The notes under the pieces are model-generated. The model saw only the letters and a list, made by a program, of their open reading frames with translations, was not told the DNA's origin and searched no databases. DNA of 64,000 nt from Vibrio jasicida CAIM 1864 = LMG 25398 (GTDB taxonomy: Bacteria > Pseudomonadota > Gammaproteobacteria > Enterobacterales > Vibrionaceae). The stretch lies in contig NZ_BAOG01000053.1 of NCBI RefSeq assembly GCF_000400365.1, forward strand, positions 248,001 through 312,000, given 5' to 3'. Positions 34,262 through 42,830 of the stretch are shown here, piece by piece. Position 1 is the first letter of the stretch. Every line of letters starts with the position of its first letter. Made by a program: the position numbers and the translations under genes.

Positions 34262-37200
34262 ATGTCAGATCCCAAGTTCATTCACCTTCGTGTCCATAGT
34301 GACTTCTCGATGGTGGATGGTATCAACAAAGTTCCACCGCTCGTTAAGAAAGTCGCCGAACTCGGCATGCCAGCAATGGCACTGACCGATTTCACCAACT
34401 TATGTGGTTTGGTGAAATATTACGGCACAGCTCACGGTAGTGGTGTTAAGCCAATCATTGGTGCAGACTTTAAAATGCAATCCGATGAGTTTGGCGAGGA
34501 ACTGACACAACTGACCGTATTGGCGGCGGACAACACCGGTTATAAAAACCTAACATTGTTGATTTCCAAAGCGTATTTACGTGGTCACGTTCAACATCAG
34601 CCTGTTATCGATAAAGCATGGTTAGCGGAACTGTCAGAAGGACTTATCATTCTTTCTGGTGCGAAGAACGGTGAAATCGGTAAGGCATTGCTAAAAGGCA
34701 ACCGTAAAGTTGTCGACAGCTGCGTCGAGTTTTATAACCAATACTTCCCTGACCGCTTCTATCTAGAATTGGTTCGAACCGGTCGCCCAGATGAAGAAAC
34801 CTACCTTCACTTTGCGATTGAATTGGCAGAAGAGGTAGAACTGCCAGTTGTTGCAACTAACGAAGTGGTGTTCATCAGCGAAGACTTGTTTGATGCTCAT
34901 GAAATCCGCGTTGCGATCCACGATGGTTACACCCTAGAGGATCCACGACGTCCAAAGAACTACAGTCCAGAGCAGTATTTGCGTACGGAAGAGGAAATGT
35001 GCGAGCTGTTTGCCGACATTCCTGAAGCGCTGGAAAACAGTGTCGAAATCGCTAAACGCTGTAATGTAACGGTTCGTCTCGGTGAATATTTCCTGCCAGC
35101 CTTCCCAACCGAAGGGATGGAAGAAACCGAATTCTTGGTGATGAAATCTCGTGAAGGCCTGGAAGAACGTCTTGAGTTCCTATTCCCAGACGAAGCCGAG
35201 CGTAAAGAGCGTCGACCAGAATACGACGATCGCCTTCAAATCGAACTCGACGTAATCAACCAAATGGGATTCCCGGGTTACTTCTTGATCGTAATGGAGT
35301 TCATCCAGTGGTCGAAGGACAATGCGATTCCAGTAGGCCCAGGTCGTGGTTCGGGTGCTGGTTCTTTGGTGGCATACGCACTGAAGATCACCGACCTTGA
35401 CCCGTTGGAATATGACCTTCTTTTCGAACGTTTCTTGAACCCAGAACGTGTCTCTATGCCCGATTTCGACGTCGACTTCTGTATGGACAAACGTGACCAA
35501 GTTATTGACCACGTAGCAGAAATGTACGGTCGTGATGCGGTATCGCAGATCATCACGTTTGGTACCATGGCGGCAAAAGCGGTAATCCGCGACGTTGGCC
35601 GTGTATTGGGCCACCCATTTGGTTTCGTTGACCGTATCTCGAAACTGGTTCCGCCTGACCCAGGTATGACGCTAGAGAAAGCGTTTAAAGCTGAGCCAGC
35701 GCTACCAGAGCTTTACGACGCCGATGAAGAAGTCAAAGAGCTGATCGATAAGTGTCGTATCCTAGAGGGTTGTACACGAAATGCCGGTAAGCACGCGGGT
35801 GGTGTTGTAATTTCACCTACCACGATCACCGACTTTGCGCCGATTTATGCTGATGCGGAAGGCCACTTTCCCGTTACTCAGTTCGATAAGAACGACGTTG
35901 AAACCGCTGGCTTAGTTAAGTTTGACTTCTTGGGTCTGCGTACCTTAACCATCATCGACTGGGCACTGGGCCTGATTAACCCACGTTTAGAACGTGAGGG
36001 TAAAGAATCCGTTCAAATTGAATCGATCCCGCTGGTGGATCCGGCGTCTTTCCGACTATTACAAAACTCAGAAACTACTGCGGTATTCCAGCTGGAATCG
36101 CGTGGTATGAAAGAACTGATCAAACGTCTTCAGCCGGATTGTTTCGAAGACATCATCGCACTGGTAGCCCTCTTCCGTCCCGGTCCGCTACAGTCGGGCA
36201 TGGTAGATAACTTTATCGACCGTAAACACGGCCGAGAAGCGATCTCTTATCCAGATGAAAAGTGGCAACACGAATCACTTAAAGAGATTCTGGATCCCAC
36301 TTACGGCATCATCCTGTATCAAGAACAGGTAATGCAGATTGCACAGGTACTGTCTGGCTACACCCTTGGTGGTGCGGACATGCTTCGTCGTGCGATGGGT
36401 AAGAAAAAGCCAGAAGAGATGGCGAAGCAGCGTGCCACCTTTGAAGAAGGCGCGATTGCTAACGGCGTCGATGGCGAGTTGGCGATGAAAATCTTCGACT
36501 TGGTAGAAAAGTTTGCAGGTTACGGTTTTAACAAATCGCACTCGGCAGCTTATGCGTTGGTTTCTTACCAAACGCTATGGCTAAAGACGCACTTCCCAGC
36601 AGAGTTCATGGCAGCGGTAATGACCGCCGATATGGACAACACGGAAAAAGTCGTTGGCCTTGTAGACGAATGTTTCCGCATGAAACTGACCGTCTTACCG
36701 CCAGACATTAACTCCGGTTTATACCGCTTTAACGTGGATGAAAACGGCGCGATTGTTTACGGTATTGGCGCAATTAAAGGTGTGGGTGAAGGCCCAATTG
36801 ATGCGATTTTAGAAGCGCGGAATAAAGGCGGTCACTTCATTGATCTGTTTGACTTCTGTGCGCGCATCGATCTGAAAAAGGTCAACAAACGCGTTATCGA
36901 AAAACTGATTTACGCGGGCGCACTTGACCGACTTGGTCCACATCGTGCGGCGTTGATGGCATCGTTGAATGACGCGGTCAAAGCGGCCAGCCAACATCAC
37001 CAAGCTGAAGCATTTGGTCAGACTGATATGTTCGGCGTATTGACCGATGCTCCGGAAGAAGTGGAACACAAATACACCCAAGTTCCGGCGTGGCCAGAGA
37101 AAGTATGGTTAGAGGGTGAGCGTGAGACGCTAGGTTTGTATTTGACAGGCCACCCAGTAAACGCATACATAAAGGAACTAAATAAGTACGTTAGTTGTCG

Positions 37201-37741
37201 ACTAAAAGATGCGACACCAACTCGACGTGATCAATCTGTGACCGTTGCGGGCTTGGTTATTGCAGCTCGTGTGATGACAACGAAGCGCGGAACACGCATC
37301 GGTTTGATGACTTTGGATGACAGAAGTGGTCGAATGGAAGTGATGTTGTTCTCGGATGCGCTCGATAGATATGCAGAACTTCTCGAAAAAGACAAAATTT
37401 TGGTCGTTTCTGGACAGGTCAGCTTTGATGACTTCAATGGTGGCCTTAAAATGTCGGCGCGTGAGGTCATGGATCTTGGTAGTGCACGTGAAAAATATGC
37501 ACGTGGTTTGTCAGTATCCATCGATGCGAGCCAAATTAACGATAAATTCTTTGAGCAATTTACGCGTATTTTAGAACCGTACAAAGCCGGAACCGTACCT
37601 GTCAATGTATACTACCAGCGTGCCGACGCCAGAGCGCGGTTAACATTGGGCACCGAATGGCGAGTAACGCCAAGTGATACATTGCTAGACGATTTAAAAC
37701 AGTTACTTGGCAAAGGCCAAGTAGAACTCGAATTTAACTAA
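34262..37741 (+). CDS. dnaE: DNA polymerase III alpha subunit
   Basis: The 1159-residue replicative polymerase, one residue short of E. coli DnaE. The N-terminal PHP domain begins FIHLRVHSDFSMVDGINKVP; the polymerase active site includes GRGSGAGSLVAYAL and the Asp residues of PDFDVDFCMDKRDQ; the OB fold (VTVAGLVIAARVMTTKRGTR) is near residue 1000. Its proofreading partner dnaQ is also in this window, at 46736. Confidence 0.98.
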   Translation: MSDPKFIHLRVHSDFSMVDGINKVPPLVKKVAELGMPAMALTDFTNLCGLVKYYGTAHGSGVKPIIGADFKMQSDEFGEELTQLTVLAADNTGYKNLTLLISKAYLRGHVQHQPVIDKAWLAELSEGLIILSGAKNGEIGKALLKGNRKVVDSCVEFYNQYFPDRFYLELVRTGRPDEETYLHFAIELAEEVELPVVATNEVVFISEDLFDAHEIRVAIHDGYTLEDPRRPKNYSPEQYLRTEEEMCELFADIPEALENSVEIAKRCNVTVRLGEYFLPAFPTEGMEETEFLVMKSREGLEERLEFLFPDEAERKERRPEYDDRLQIELDVINQMGFPGYFLIVMEFIQWSKDNAIPVGPGRGSGAGSLVAYALKITDLDPLEYDLLFERFLNPERVSMPDFDVDFCMDKRDQVIDHVAEMYGRDAVSQIITFGTMAAKAVIRDVGRVLGHPFGFVDRISKLVPPDPGMTLEKAFKAEPALPELYDADEEVKELIDKCRILEGCTRNAGKHAGGVVISPTTITDFAPIYADAEGHFPVTQFDKNDVETAGLVKFDFLGLRTLTIIDWALGLINPRLEREGKESVQIESIPLVDPASFRLLQNSETTAVFQLESRGMKELIKRLQPDCFEDIIALVALFRPGPLQSGMVDNFIDRKHGREAISYPDEKWQHESLKEILDPTYGIILYQEQVMQIAQVLSGYTLGGADMLRRAMGKKKPEEMAKQRATFEEGAIANGVDGELAMKIFDLVEKFAGYGFNKSHSAAYALVSYQTLWLKTHFPAEFMAAVMTADMDNTEKVVGLVDECFRMKLTVLPPDINSGLYRFNVDENGAIVYGIGAIKGVGEGPIDAILEARNKGGHFIDLFDFCARIDLKKVNKRVIEKLIYAGALDRLGPHRAALMASLNDAVKAASQHHQAEAFGQTDMFGVLTDAPEEVEHKYTQVPAWPEKVWLEGERETLGLYLTGHPVNAYIKELNKYVSCRLKDATPTRRDQSVTVAGLVIAARVMTTKRGTRIGLMTLDDRSGRMEVMLFSDALDRYAELLEKDKILVVSGQVSFDDFNGGLKMSAREVMDLGSAREKYARGLSVSIDASQINDKFFEQFTRILEPYKAGTVPVNVYYQRADARARLTLGTEWRVTPSDTLLDDLKQLLGKGQVELEFN

Positions 37742-37787
37742 AAATTCAGCGCAATATGTTAGACGCTGAGTCAAAAAGGATTCATAG

Positions 37788-38747
37788 ATGAGCCTAAACT
37801 TTCTTGAATTTGAAAAGCCGATTGCAGAACTAGAAGCGAAAATTGAAGCGCTACGTGACGTATCTCGTCACGGTGGTGATTCTGCAGTTGACCTTGATAA
37901 AGAAATCGAACAGCTTGAGAAAAAGAGCCTAGAACTTAAGAAGAAAACCTTCAGCAACCTAGGCGCATGGGAAACAGCTCAACTGGCTCGTCACCCTTTA
38001 CGTCCATACACATTGGATTACATCCAGCACGCGTTTGAAGAGTTTGACGAATTGGCGGGTGACCGTGCGTTCGCAGACGACCAAGCTATTGTTGGTGGTA
38101 TCGCACGTCTTGAAGGCCGTCCAGTGATGATCATTGGTCACCAAAAAGGTCGTGAAACCAAAGAGAAAGTGAAGCGTAACTTTGGTATGCCTAAACCAGA
38201 AGGTTACCGTAAAGCACTGCGTCTGATGGAAATGGCTGAGCGTTTCAACATGCCTATCATCACTTTCATCGACACAGCTGGCGCATACCCAGGTGTTGGC
38301 GCGGAAGAGCGCGGTCAATCTGAAGCAATCGCAAAAAACCTAAAAGTGATGTCTGGTCTTAAAGTACCAGTAATCTGTAACGTGGTGGGCGAAGGTGGTT
38401 CAGGCGGTGCACTTGCTATTGGTGTAGGCGACTACGTGAACATGCTTCAGTACTCAACGTACTCAGTAATCTCTCCAGAAGGTTGTGCTTCAATCCTATG
38501 GCGTGATTCAGACAAAGCACCTCAAGCAGCAGACGCAATGGGTCTAACTGCTCCTCGTCTAAAAGAGCTTGAGCTTATCGACGAAATCATCGAAGAGCCA
38601 TTAGGTGGTGCACATCGTGACCACGTTCAAATGGCGGCGAATATGAAAGCAAATCTGCTTCGTCAGCTAGAAGACCTAGAACAGCTGGATCACGAAACGC
38701 TACTTGAGCGCCGTTACCAGCGTCTAATGAACTACGGTTACTGCTAA
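37788..38747 (+). CDS. accA: Acetyl-CoA carboxylase carboxyltransferase subunit alpha
   Basis: A 319-residue subunit that with AccD transfers CO2 from biotin to acetyl-CoA, giving malonyl-CoA. MSLNFLEFEKPIAELEAKIE and VVGEGGSGGALAIGVGDYVN are diagnostic, and length matches E. coli (319). It follows dnaE by 46 bases, as in E. coli, with AAAAGGA upstream of the ATG, and ends at a strong terminator. Confidence 0.98.
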   Translation: MSLNFLEFEKPIAELEAKIEALRDVSRHGGDSAVDLDKEIEQLEKKSLELKKKTFSNLGAWETAQLARHPLRPYTLDYIQHAFEEFDELAGDRAFADDQAIVGGIARLEGRPVMIIGHQKGRETKEKVKRNFGMPKPEGYRKALRLMEMAERFNMPIITFIDTAGAYPGVGAEERGQSEAIAKNLKVMSGLKVPVICNVVGEGGSGGALAIGVGDYVNMLQYSTYSVISPEGCASILWRDSDKAPQAADAMGLTAPRLKELELIDEIIEEPLGGAHRDHVQMAANMKANLLRQLEDLEQLDHETLLERRYQRLMNYGYC

Positions 38748-38802
38748 ATTACGGTCACTGTTAAGCGCTAGCTGATCTCTCTTGAGATAACAGATAAAAT
38801 AG

Positions 38803-38834
38803 AAAGGGTTGGGCATGTGTCCAGCCCTTTTTTT
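38803..38834 (+). terminator. Terminator between accA and tilS
   Basis: AAAGGGTTGG (38803-38812) pairs with CCAGCCCTTT (38821-38830, one G-T pair) and is followed by a seven-base T run. It ends only 18 bases before the tilS start codon. Confidence 0.88.
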
Positions 38835-38852
38835 GTTTCTACCGGATTGCTT

Positions 38853-40199
38853 ATGGAATCGCTTTACTCAAATTTTGCTCAAGTTCTCGACCGCTATCAT
38901 CAACCAAACACTAAGATCGTTTTGGCGTTCAGTGGTGGGGTGGATTCGCGTCTGTTGCTTGAGCTGTTGAGTCGTTACCAACAAGCGCGTTCAGCAGACG
39001 GTAGCTCTGCAGATTCCCAACTAATAAACTGTCATGCTGTGTATGTTCATCATGGTTTGAGTGTGAATGCTGATGATTGGGCACAAAAGTGCAAGCAATG
39101 GGCACAGCAAGCTGGGTTCTCATGTTCCGTTGAACGCGTGAACCTAGATATTAACAGTGGTGAAAGCATTGAGCTTTTAGCTCGTGAAGCGCGCTATCAA
39201 GCTCTGGCGAAGCACATCGCAGTCGGTGACTTACTGCTGACCGGTCAACATGCCGATGATCAGGTCGAAACCTTCTTATTGGCACTAAAACGTGGCAGTG
39301 GACCGAAAGGGTTGTCGTCGATGGCAGAAAGTATGCCGTTTGCTAGTGGGACATTAATACGCCCATTACTGACCATTAAGCGAGAGCAAATCGAAGCGGC
39401 AGCCAGAGAGCAAAAACTGGATTGGGTAGAAGACGAAAGTAACCAAGATATTCGTTACGATCGTAACTTCCTCCGTCATCGCATTGTGCCTGAGCTATCT
39501 GAACGTTGGCCGAGCATCCACCAAGCGGTGCAACGCAGTGCGACTTTGTGTGCCCAGCAAGAGACCTTGCTAGATGAGTTGCTCGAAGCGGCATTCAATC
39601 AGGCAATGCAGCCGGATTTGAGTTTGAGTATTGACGTTTTAACGGCACACAGTGAGTTGGCGCGCGCACGTTTGATTCGTATGTGGCTGGCAAAACTCAA
39701 TGCCAATATGCCGTCTCAAGTGCAGTTGAACCTGATTTGGGATGAAGTGGCGCGGGCTCAACAGCACGCCAACCCAAAATTGAAGATCAAGCGAGGTGAA
39801 GTGCGCCGCTTTCAACATCGACTCTACTGGGTCACTGAAACTTCAGATGTGACCTCGTGGCAAGCCGAGTGCCCTTTGAATACGCCTCTAAAGCTTCCTG
39901 AGCCGTTAGGGGAGCTTGAGTTGAGTACCAAGTCATGTGAGCTAAGTATTACCCTACCTGCGCACCCAGAGCGACTTAGAATTACATTTAACCCTGAAGG
40001 CTTGTCTGCACACCCGACGACTCGTCACCACAGTCGTAAGCTGAAAAAACTCTTTCAGGAATACAATGTGCCGAGCTGGCGACGTCGTCAAATTCCAATT
40101 CTAATGTATGAAGATAAAGTGGTTGCCGTCGCTGGCCTGTTCGTTGATCAAGCCTTTAGTGGTCAAGACTGTGAACTGATCTGGCGCAAGATGTTGTAA
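38853..40199 (+). CDS. tilS: tRNA(Ile)-lysidine synthase
   Basis: A 448-residue N-type PP-ATPase that adds lysine to C34 of the CAU-anticodon tRNA-Ile so it reads AUA. The P-loop SGGVDS is at residues 27-32. The C-terminal domain ends with HHSRKLKKLFQEYNVPSWRR. The ATG at 38853 (MESLYSNFAQVLDRY) was chosen; an in-frame GTG at 38817 lies inside the accA terminator. No promoter fits between that terminator and this start, so expression probably relies on read-through. Confidence 0.94.
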   Translation: MESLYSNFAQVLDRYHQPNTKIVLAFSGGVDSRLLLELLSRYQQARSADGSSADSQLINCHAVYVHHGLSVNADDWAQKCKQWAQQAGFSCSVERVNLDINSGESIELLAREARYQALAKHIAVGDLLLTGQHADDQVETFLLALKRGSGPKGLSSMAESMPFASGTLIRPLLTIKREQIEAAAREQKLDWVEDESNQDIRYDRNFLRHRIVPELSERWPSIHQAVQRSATLCAQQETLLDELLEAAFNQAMQPDLSLSIDVLTAHSELARARLIRMWLAKLNANMPSQVQLNLIWDEVARAQQHANPKLKIKRGEVRRFQHRLYWVTETSDVTSWQAECPLNTPLKLPEPLGELELSTKSCELSITLPAHPERLRITFNPEGLSAHPTTRHHSRKLKKLFQEYNVPSWRRRQIPILMYEDKVVAVAGLFVDQAFSGQDCELIWRKML

Positions 40200-40263
40200 T
40201 TCATGCAACAATATCGGTTATAAAACAAAAATATCTTTAAATAATAATCGATTAGGTGAAGCA

Positions 40264-40578
40264 ATGAAGAAAATAATTATGGGCGCAGGAATCGCGCTAG
40301 CCATGTTAAGTGGGCAGGCAATGGCGGCAGGCGATGTGGCTGCTGGCCAAGCAAAAGCTGGCGTTTGTGCTGCTTGTCATGGACCAGATGGAATTGCTGT
40401 GATTCCTGGCTACCCAAACTTAAAAGGTCAAAATGAGCAGTACATTGCTAGCTCAATTAAGGCATACAAAGCAGGCCAGCGCACTGGTGGTTTAGCCGCG
40501 GTGATGCAAGCACAAGCAAGTTTGCTGTCTGATGAAGACATTGCTAACTTGGCGGCATACTATGCGAGCTTGAAGTAA
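40264..40578 (+). CDS. Periplasmic c-type cytochrome (class I, c553/c4-like)
   Basis: A 104-residue small cytochrome: signal peptide of about 21 residues ending AMAAG, one haem-binding site CAACH near residue 37, and a late Met region (AAVMQAQASLLSD) supplying the axial ligand. It resembles the single-haem cytochrome c553/c5-type carriers of Vibrio that pass electrons to terminal oxidases; the partner is unknown. It is monocistronic with a terminator after it. Confidence 0.9.
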   Translation: MKKIIMGAGIALAMLSGQAMAAGDVAAGQAKAGVCAACHGPDGIAVIPGYPNLKGQNEQYIASSIKAYKAGQRTGGLAAVMQAQASLLSDEDIANLAAYYASLK

Positions 40579-40617
40579 GCGCGGTTTGTAGCTGTAACCC
40601 AGACAAAGATTTAGACC

Positions 40618-40650
40618 AAGCCAGAGCCAGTGCTCTGGCTTTTCGTTTTG
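40618..40650 (+). terminator. Terminator after the cytochrome gene
   Basis: AAGCCAGAGC (40618-40627) pairs with GCTCTGGCTT (40632-40641) around CAGT, then TTCGTTTT. Confidence 0.85.
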
Positions 40651-40777
40651 GGCATTTGGGATTGCTGATTGCGCGACTTTGTTACATTCATCGGCAAATA
40701 AATCCCACCAGTGTCAGGATTTTCAGGTGCTTGGTCACAACAAGGATTGAATGTTGTGAGGCGCTAACCGATAATAT

Positions 40778-40793
40778 GCGCAAACGATTGAAG
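40778..40793 (+). promoter_or_regulatory. Possible PurR operator at glnB
   Basis: GCGCAAACGATTGAAG matches 8 of the 11 fixed positions of the PurR consensus ANGCAANCGNTTNCNT. A candidate -10, GATAAT (40770-40775), lies just before it, so a bound repressor would cover the start point. E. coli glnB is known to carry a PurR site. Confidence 0.45.
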
Positions 40794-40807
40794 CTTAAGG
40801 GATGAAC

Positions 40808-41146
40808 ATGAAAAAGATTGAAGCGATTATCAAGCCATTCAAATTGGATGATGTTCGAGAAGCATTGGCTGAAGTAGGCATTACAGGGATGACCGTCTCT
40901 GAAGTGAAAGGCTTTGGTCGTCAGAAAGGTCACACAGAATTGTACCGCGGTGCAGAGTACATGGTGGATTTCCTTCCTAAAGTGAAGCTAGAAATCGTAG
41001 TGACGGAAGACGTTGCAGACAAGTGTGTAGAAACCATCATCGAAACGGCGCAAACCGGTAAGATTGGTGACGGTAAGATCTTCGTAACAGACGTCGAACG
41101 CGTAGTGCGTATCCGTACTGGTGAAGAAGACGAAGATGCGATCTAA
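40808..41146 (+). CDS. glnB: Nitrogen regulatory protein PII
   Basis: A 112-residue trimeric signal protein that controls glutamine synthetase adenylylation and NtrB, sensing 2-oxoglutarate and ATP/ADP. Tyr51, the site uridylylated by GlnD, is in HTELYRGAEY, and IGDGKIFVTDVERVVRIRTG completes the fold. The ATG at 40808 gives the E. coli N-terminus MKKIEAIIKPFKLDDVREAL and proper spacing from AAGGG; an in-frame ATG six bases earlier is too close. No amtB is adjacent, supporting glnB rather than glnK. Confidence 0.96.
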   Translation: MKKIEAIIKPFKLDDVREALAEVGITGMTVSEVKGFGRQKGHTELYRGAEYMVDFLPKVKLEIVVTEDVADKCVETIIETAQTGKIGDGKIFVTDVERVVRIRTGEEDEDAI

Positions 41147-41210
41147 TCTGTTATCCAGATAGATATAAGATTTCACTACAGCATATGGTGAAAATTTGAG
41201 TAAGCTAAGA

Positions 41211-41236
41211 GGGAGCCGACTGGGGCTCCTTTTTTA
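41211..41236 (+). terminator. Terminator after glnB
   Basis: GGAGCC (41212-41217) pairs with GGCTCC (41224-41229), then TTTTTTT. Confidence 0.85.
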
Positions 41237-41280
41237 TTATGCGCATTTTATGCGTGCCATTTTTGTATTTAGGTAAGCCT

Positions 41281-42126
41281 ATGTATCCGCGTTTAGCTTT
41301 TGCGTTAGTTTTTCTTATTATTACTGCGGTGGTGAGCTTTCAGGTGATTTTTACCGTGCCAGAGCAACCACAAATTATTACTCAAACAGGGGCGAACATT
41401 AAGCAAGATATCCGCTGCATGGAGTTTGATAAGCCGCAAGTGCTAGATAAGGATGGCGAGCTAAATGTCTTAGTGTGGAACATTTACAAACAAAACCGAG
41501 ACAACTGGAAGCAAGCGTTGGATACATTCTCCGTTAATAAACAGTTGCTCTTGTTACAAGAAGCAAGCTTAACGGACGACTTCAAAAGCTGGCTGGTGGA
41601 AGGGCATTGGGTCAGTAATCAAGTCAGTGCGTTTAAAGCATTAGGAAGTGGTGCTGGTGTGATCAGCATTGCGCAAAAAGAGCCCATTCTCGCTTGTGCG
41701 TACACATCGAAAGAACCGTGGTTGCGCTTGCCGAAATCGGCACTGTATAGCAAATACAGGCTTAGCAATGGTGAAACCTTAGCGGTGGTGAACATTCACG
41801 CGATCAACTTTACCGTTGGTACCGAGGAATACACTTCGCAATTGTCTGCGTTAGAAAGGGTATTGAAAGAGCACAAAGGCCCGATTTTGTTTGCGGGGGA
41901 TTTCAATAGTTGGAGTGAAGAGCGCGTGATGGCAATGAAGAAAGCACTCCAAAAAGCCAATCTACAAGAAGCAAAGTTCAGCCAAGACAATCGAACTCAG
42001 TTCATTACAGGCTTGCCGCTTGATCATGTGTTTTATCGCGGGTTAACCCTCAAAAACGCGAAAGCGCCGCAGAGCGACGCTTCCGATCATAATCCACTGT
42101 TGGTGTCGTTTACGTTAAGCGACTAA
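41281..42126 (+). CDS. yafD: YafD (UPF0294) endonuclease/exonuclease/phosphatase family protein
   Basis: A 281-residue protein with an N-terminal hydrophobic anchor (LAFALVFLIITAVVSFQVIF) and a metal-dependent EEP phosphohydrolase fold: LNVLVWNIYKQNRDNW, LLLQEAS, ILFAGDFNSWSEERV and the final SDASDHNPLLVSF carry the Asn, Glu, Asp and His residues of the site. The closest E. coli relative is YafD, with the same VWNIYKQ and DHNPLLV blocks; substrate is unknown. The ATG at 41281 is preferred; an earlier in-frame ATG at 41239 sits at the end of the glnB terminator. Confidence 0.88.
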   Translation: MYPRLAFALVFLIITAVVSFQVIFTVPEQPQIITQTGANIKQDIRCMEFDKPQVLDKDGELNVLVWNIYKQNRDNWKQALDTFSVNKQLLLLQEASLTDDFKSWLVEGHWVSNQVSAFKALGSGAGVISIAQKEPILACAYTSKEPWLRLPKSALYSKYRLSNGETLAVVNIHAINFTVGTEEYTSQLSALERVLKEHKGPILFAGDFNSWSEERVMAMKKALQKANLQEAKFSQDNRTQFITGLPLDHVFYRGLTLKNAKAPQSDASDHNPLLVSFTLSD

Positions 42127-42143
42127 CGGATTACCTTGGTCCA

Positions 42144-42830
42144 TTAAGCGATAACGATGTACAACGCCCAAATTACGTAAAACGCAATCCAAGGCAGGCT
42201 CGCAATCACAAGAGCCTGTCCGCGTTCGAACTCTGTCCAAGTCAAAACTACACCATAGCCAAGCACGATATACCATGGCAATAGCAATGGTAATGAGCTT
42301 GCAAAGTGTGACCAATCACTGGTCAAAGGTAACTTTAGTAACCCGTTTAGGCTATTCAAATCGGCAGCGTAAGTCATCACCTGACCATGCTTCAGTAATA
42401 AGCTCGCGTAGCTTGCAATATCGCCCAACACGGCTGGGAATAAAATCGCACTCGCAGCAGCGAACCATTTCCAGTAACCGTATTGCTGTTTACTTGCCTT
42501 GGTTGCAAGAAAGAACCACAGCGCTAATAGCAGCAGTGTTGCAAAACGATTGAATACGTCATTGATGATCGCACTTGCCATCAGCGTGTTTGGCTCCAGC
42601 AACTCGATTTGCTTTGGATCGATCTGTTGGAACTGAGCGGTCAGTTGATCACTTAACCAAGTAAAATCCACATTCGAGAAGTAGGCGCCCCAGAATAGGA
42701 ATGGGCTGAGCATCAAAATGATGAACGGCTGCCACCCCCAACCTCCGCGCTGATACAGCGCTAAGAAGCAAGATGTTGGCGATCGGAAGATATCCAACAA
42801 CATGATAAGTGGGTTACTCGACGGGTTCAT
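42144..42830 (-). CDS. Yip1 family membrane protein
   Basis: A 228-residue integral membrane protein with about five hydrophobic segments, for example FIILMLSPFLFWGAYF, LLLLALWFFLATKAS, and the C-terminal ALVIASLPWIAFYVIWALYI. The N-terminal MLLDIFRSPTSCFLALYQRG is typical of bacterial Yip1-domain proteins. Function is unknown. Its ATG overlaps the mltD stop by four bases (ATGA), so the two are translationally coupled; a role beside the lytic transglycosylase is only inference. Confidence 0.8.
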   Translation of the reverse strand: MNPSSNPLIMLLDIFRSPTSCFLALYQRGGWGWQPFIILMLSPFLFWGAYFSNVDFTWLSDQLTAQFQQIDPKQIELLEPNTLMASAIINDVFNRFATLLLLALWFFLATKASKQQYGYWKWFAAASAILFPAVLGDIASYASLLLKHGQVMTYAADLNSLNGLLKLPLTSDWSHFASSLPLLLPWYIVLGYGVVLTWTEFERGQALVIASLPWIAFYVIWALYIVIA

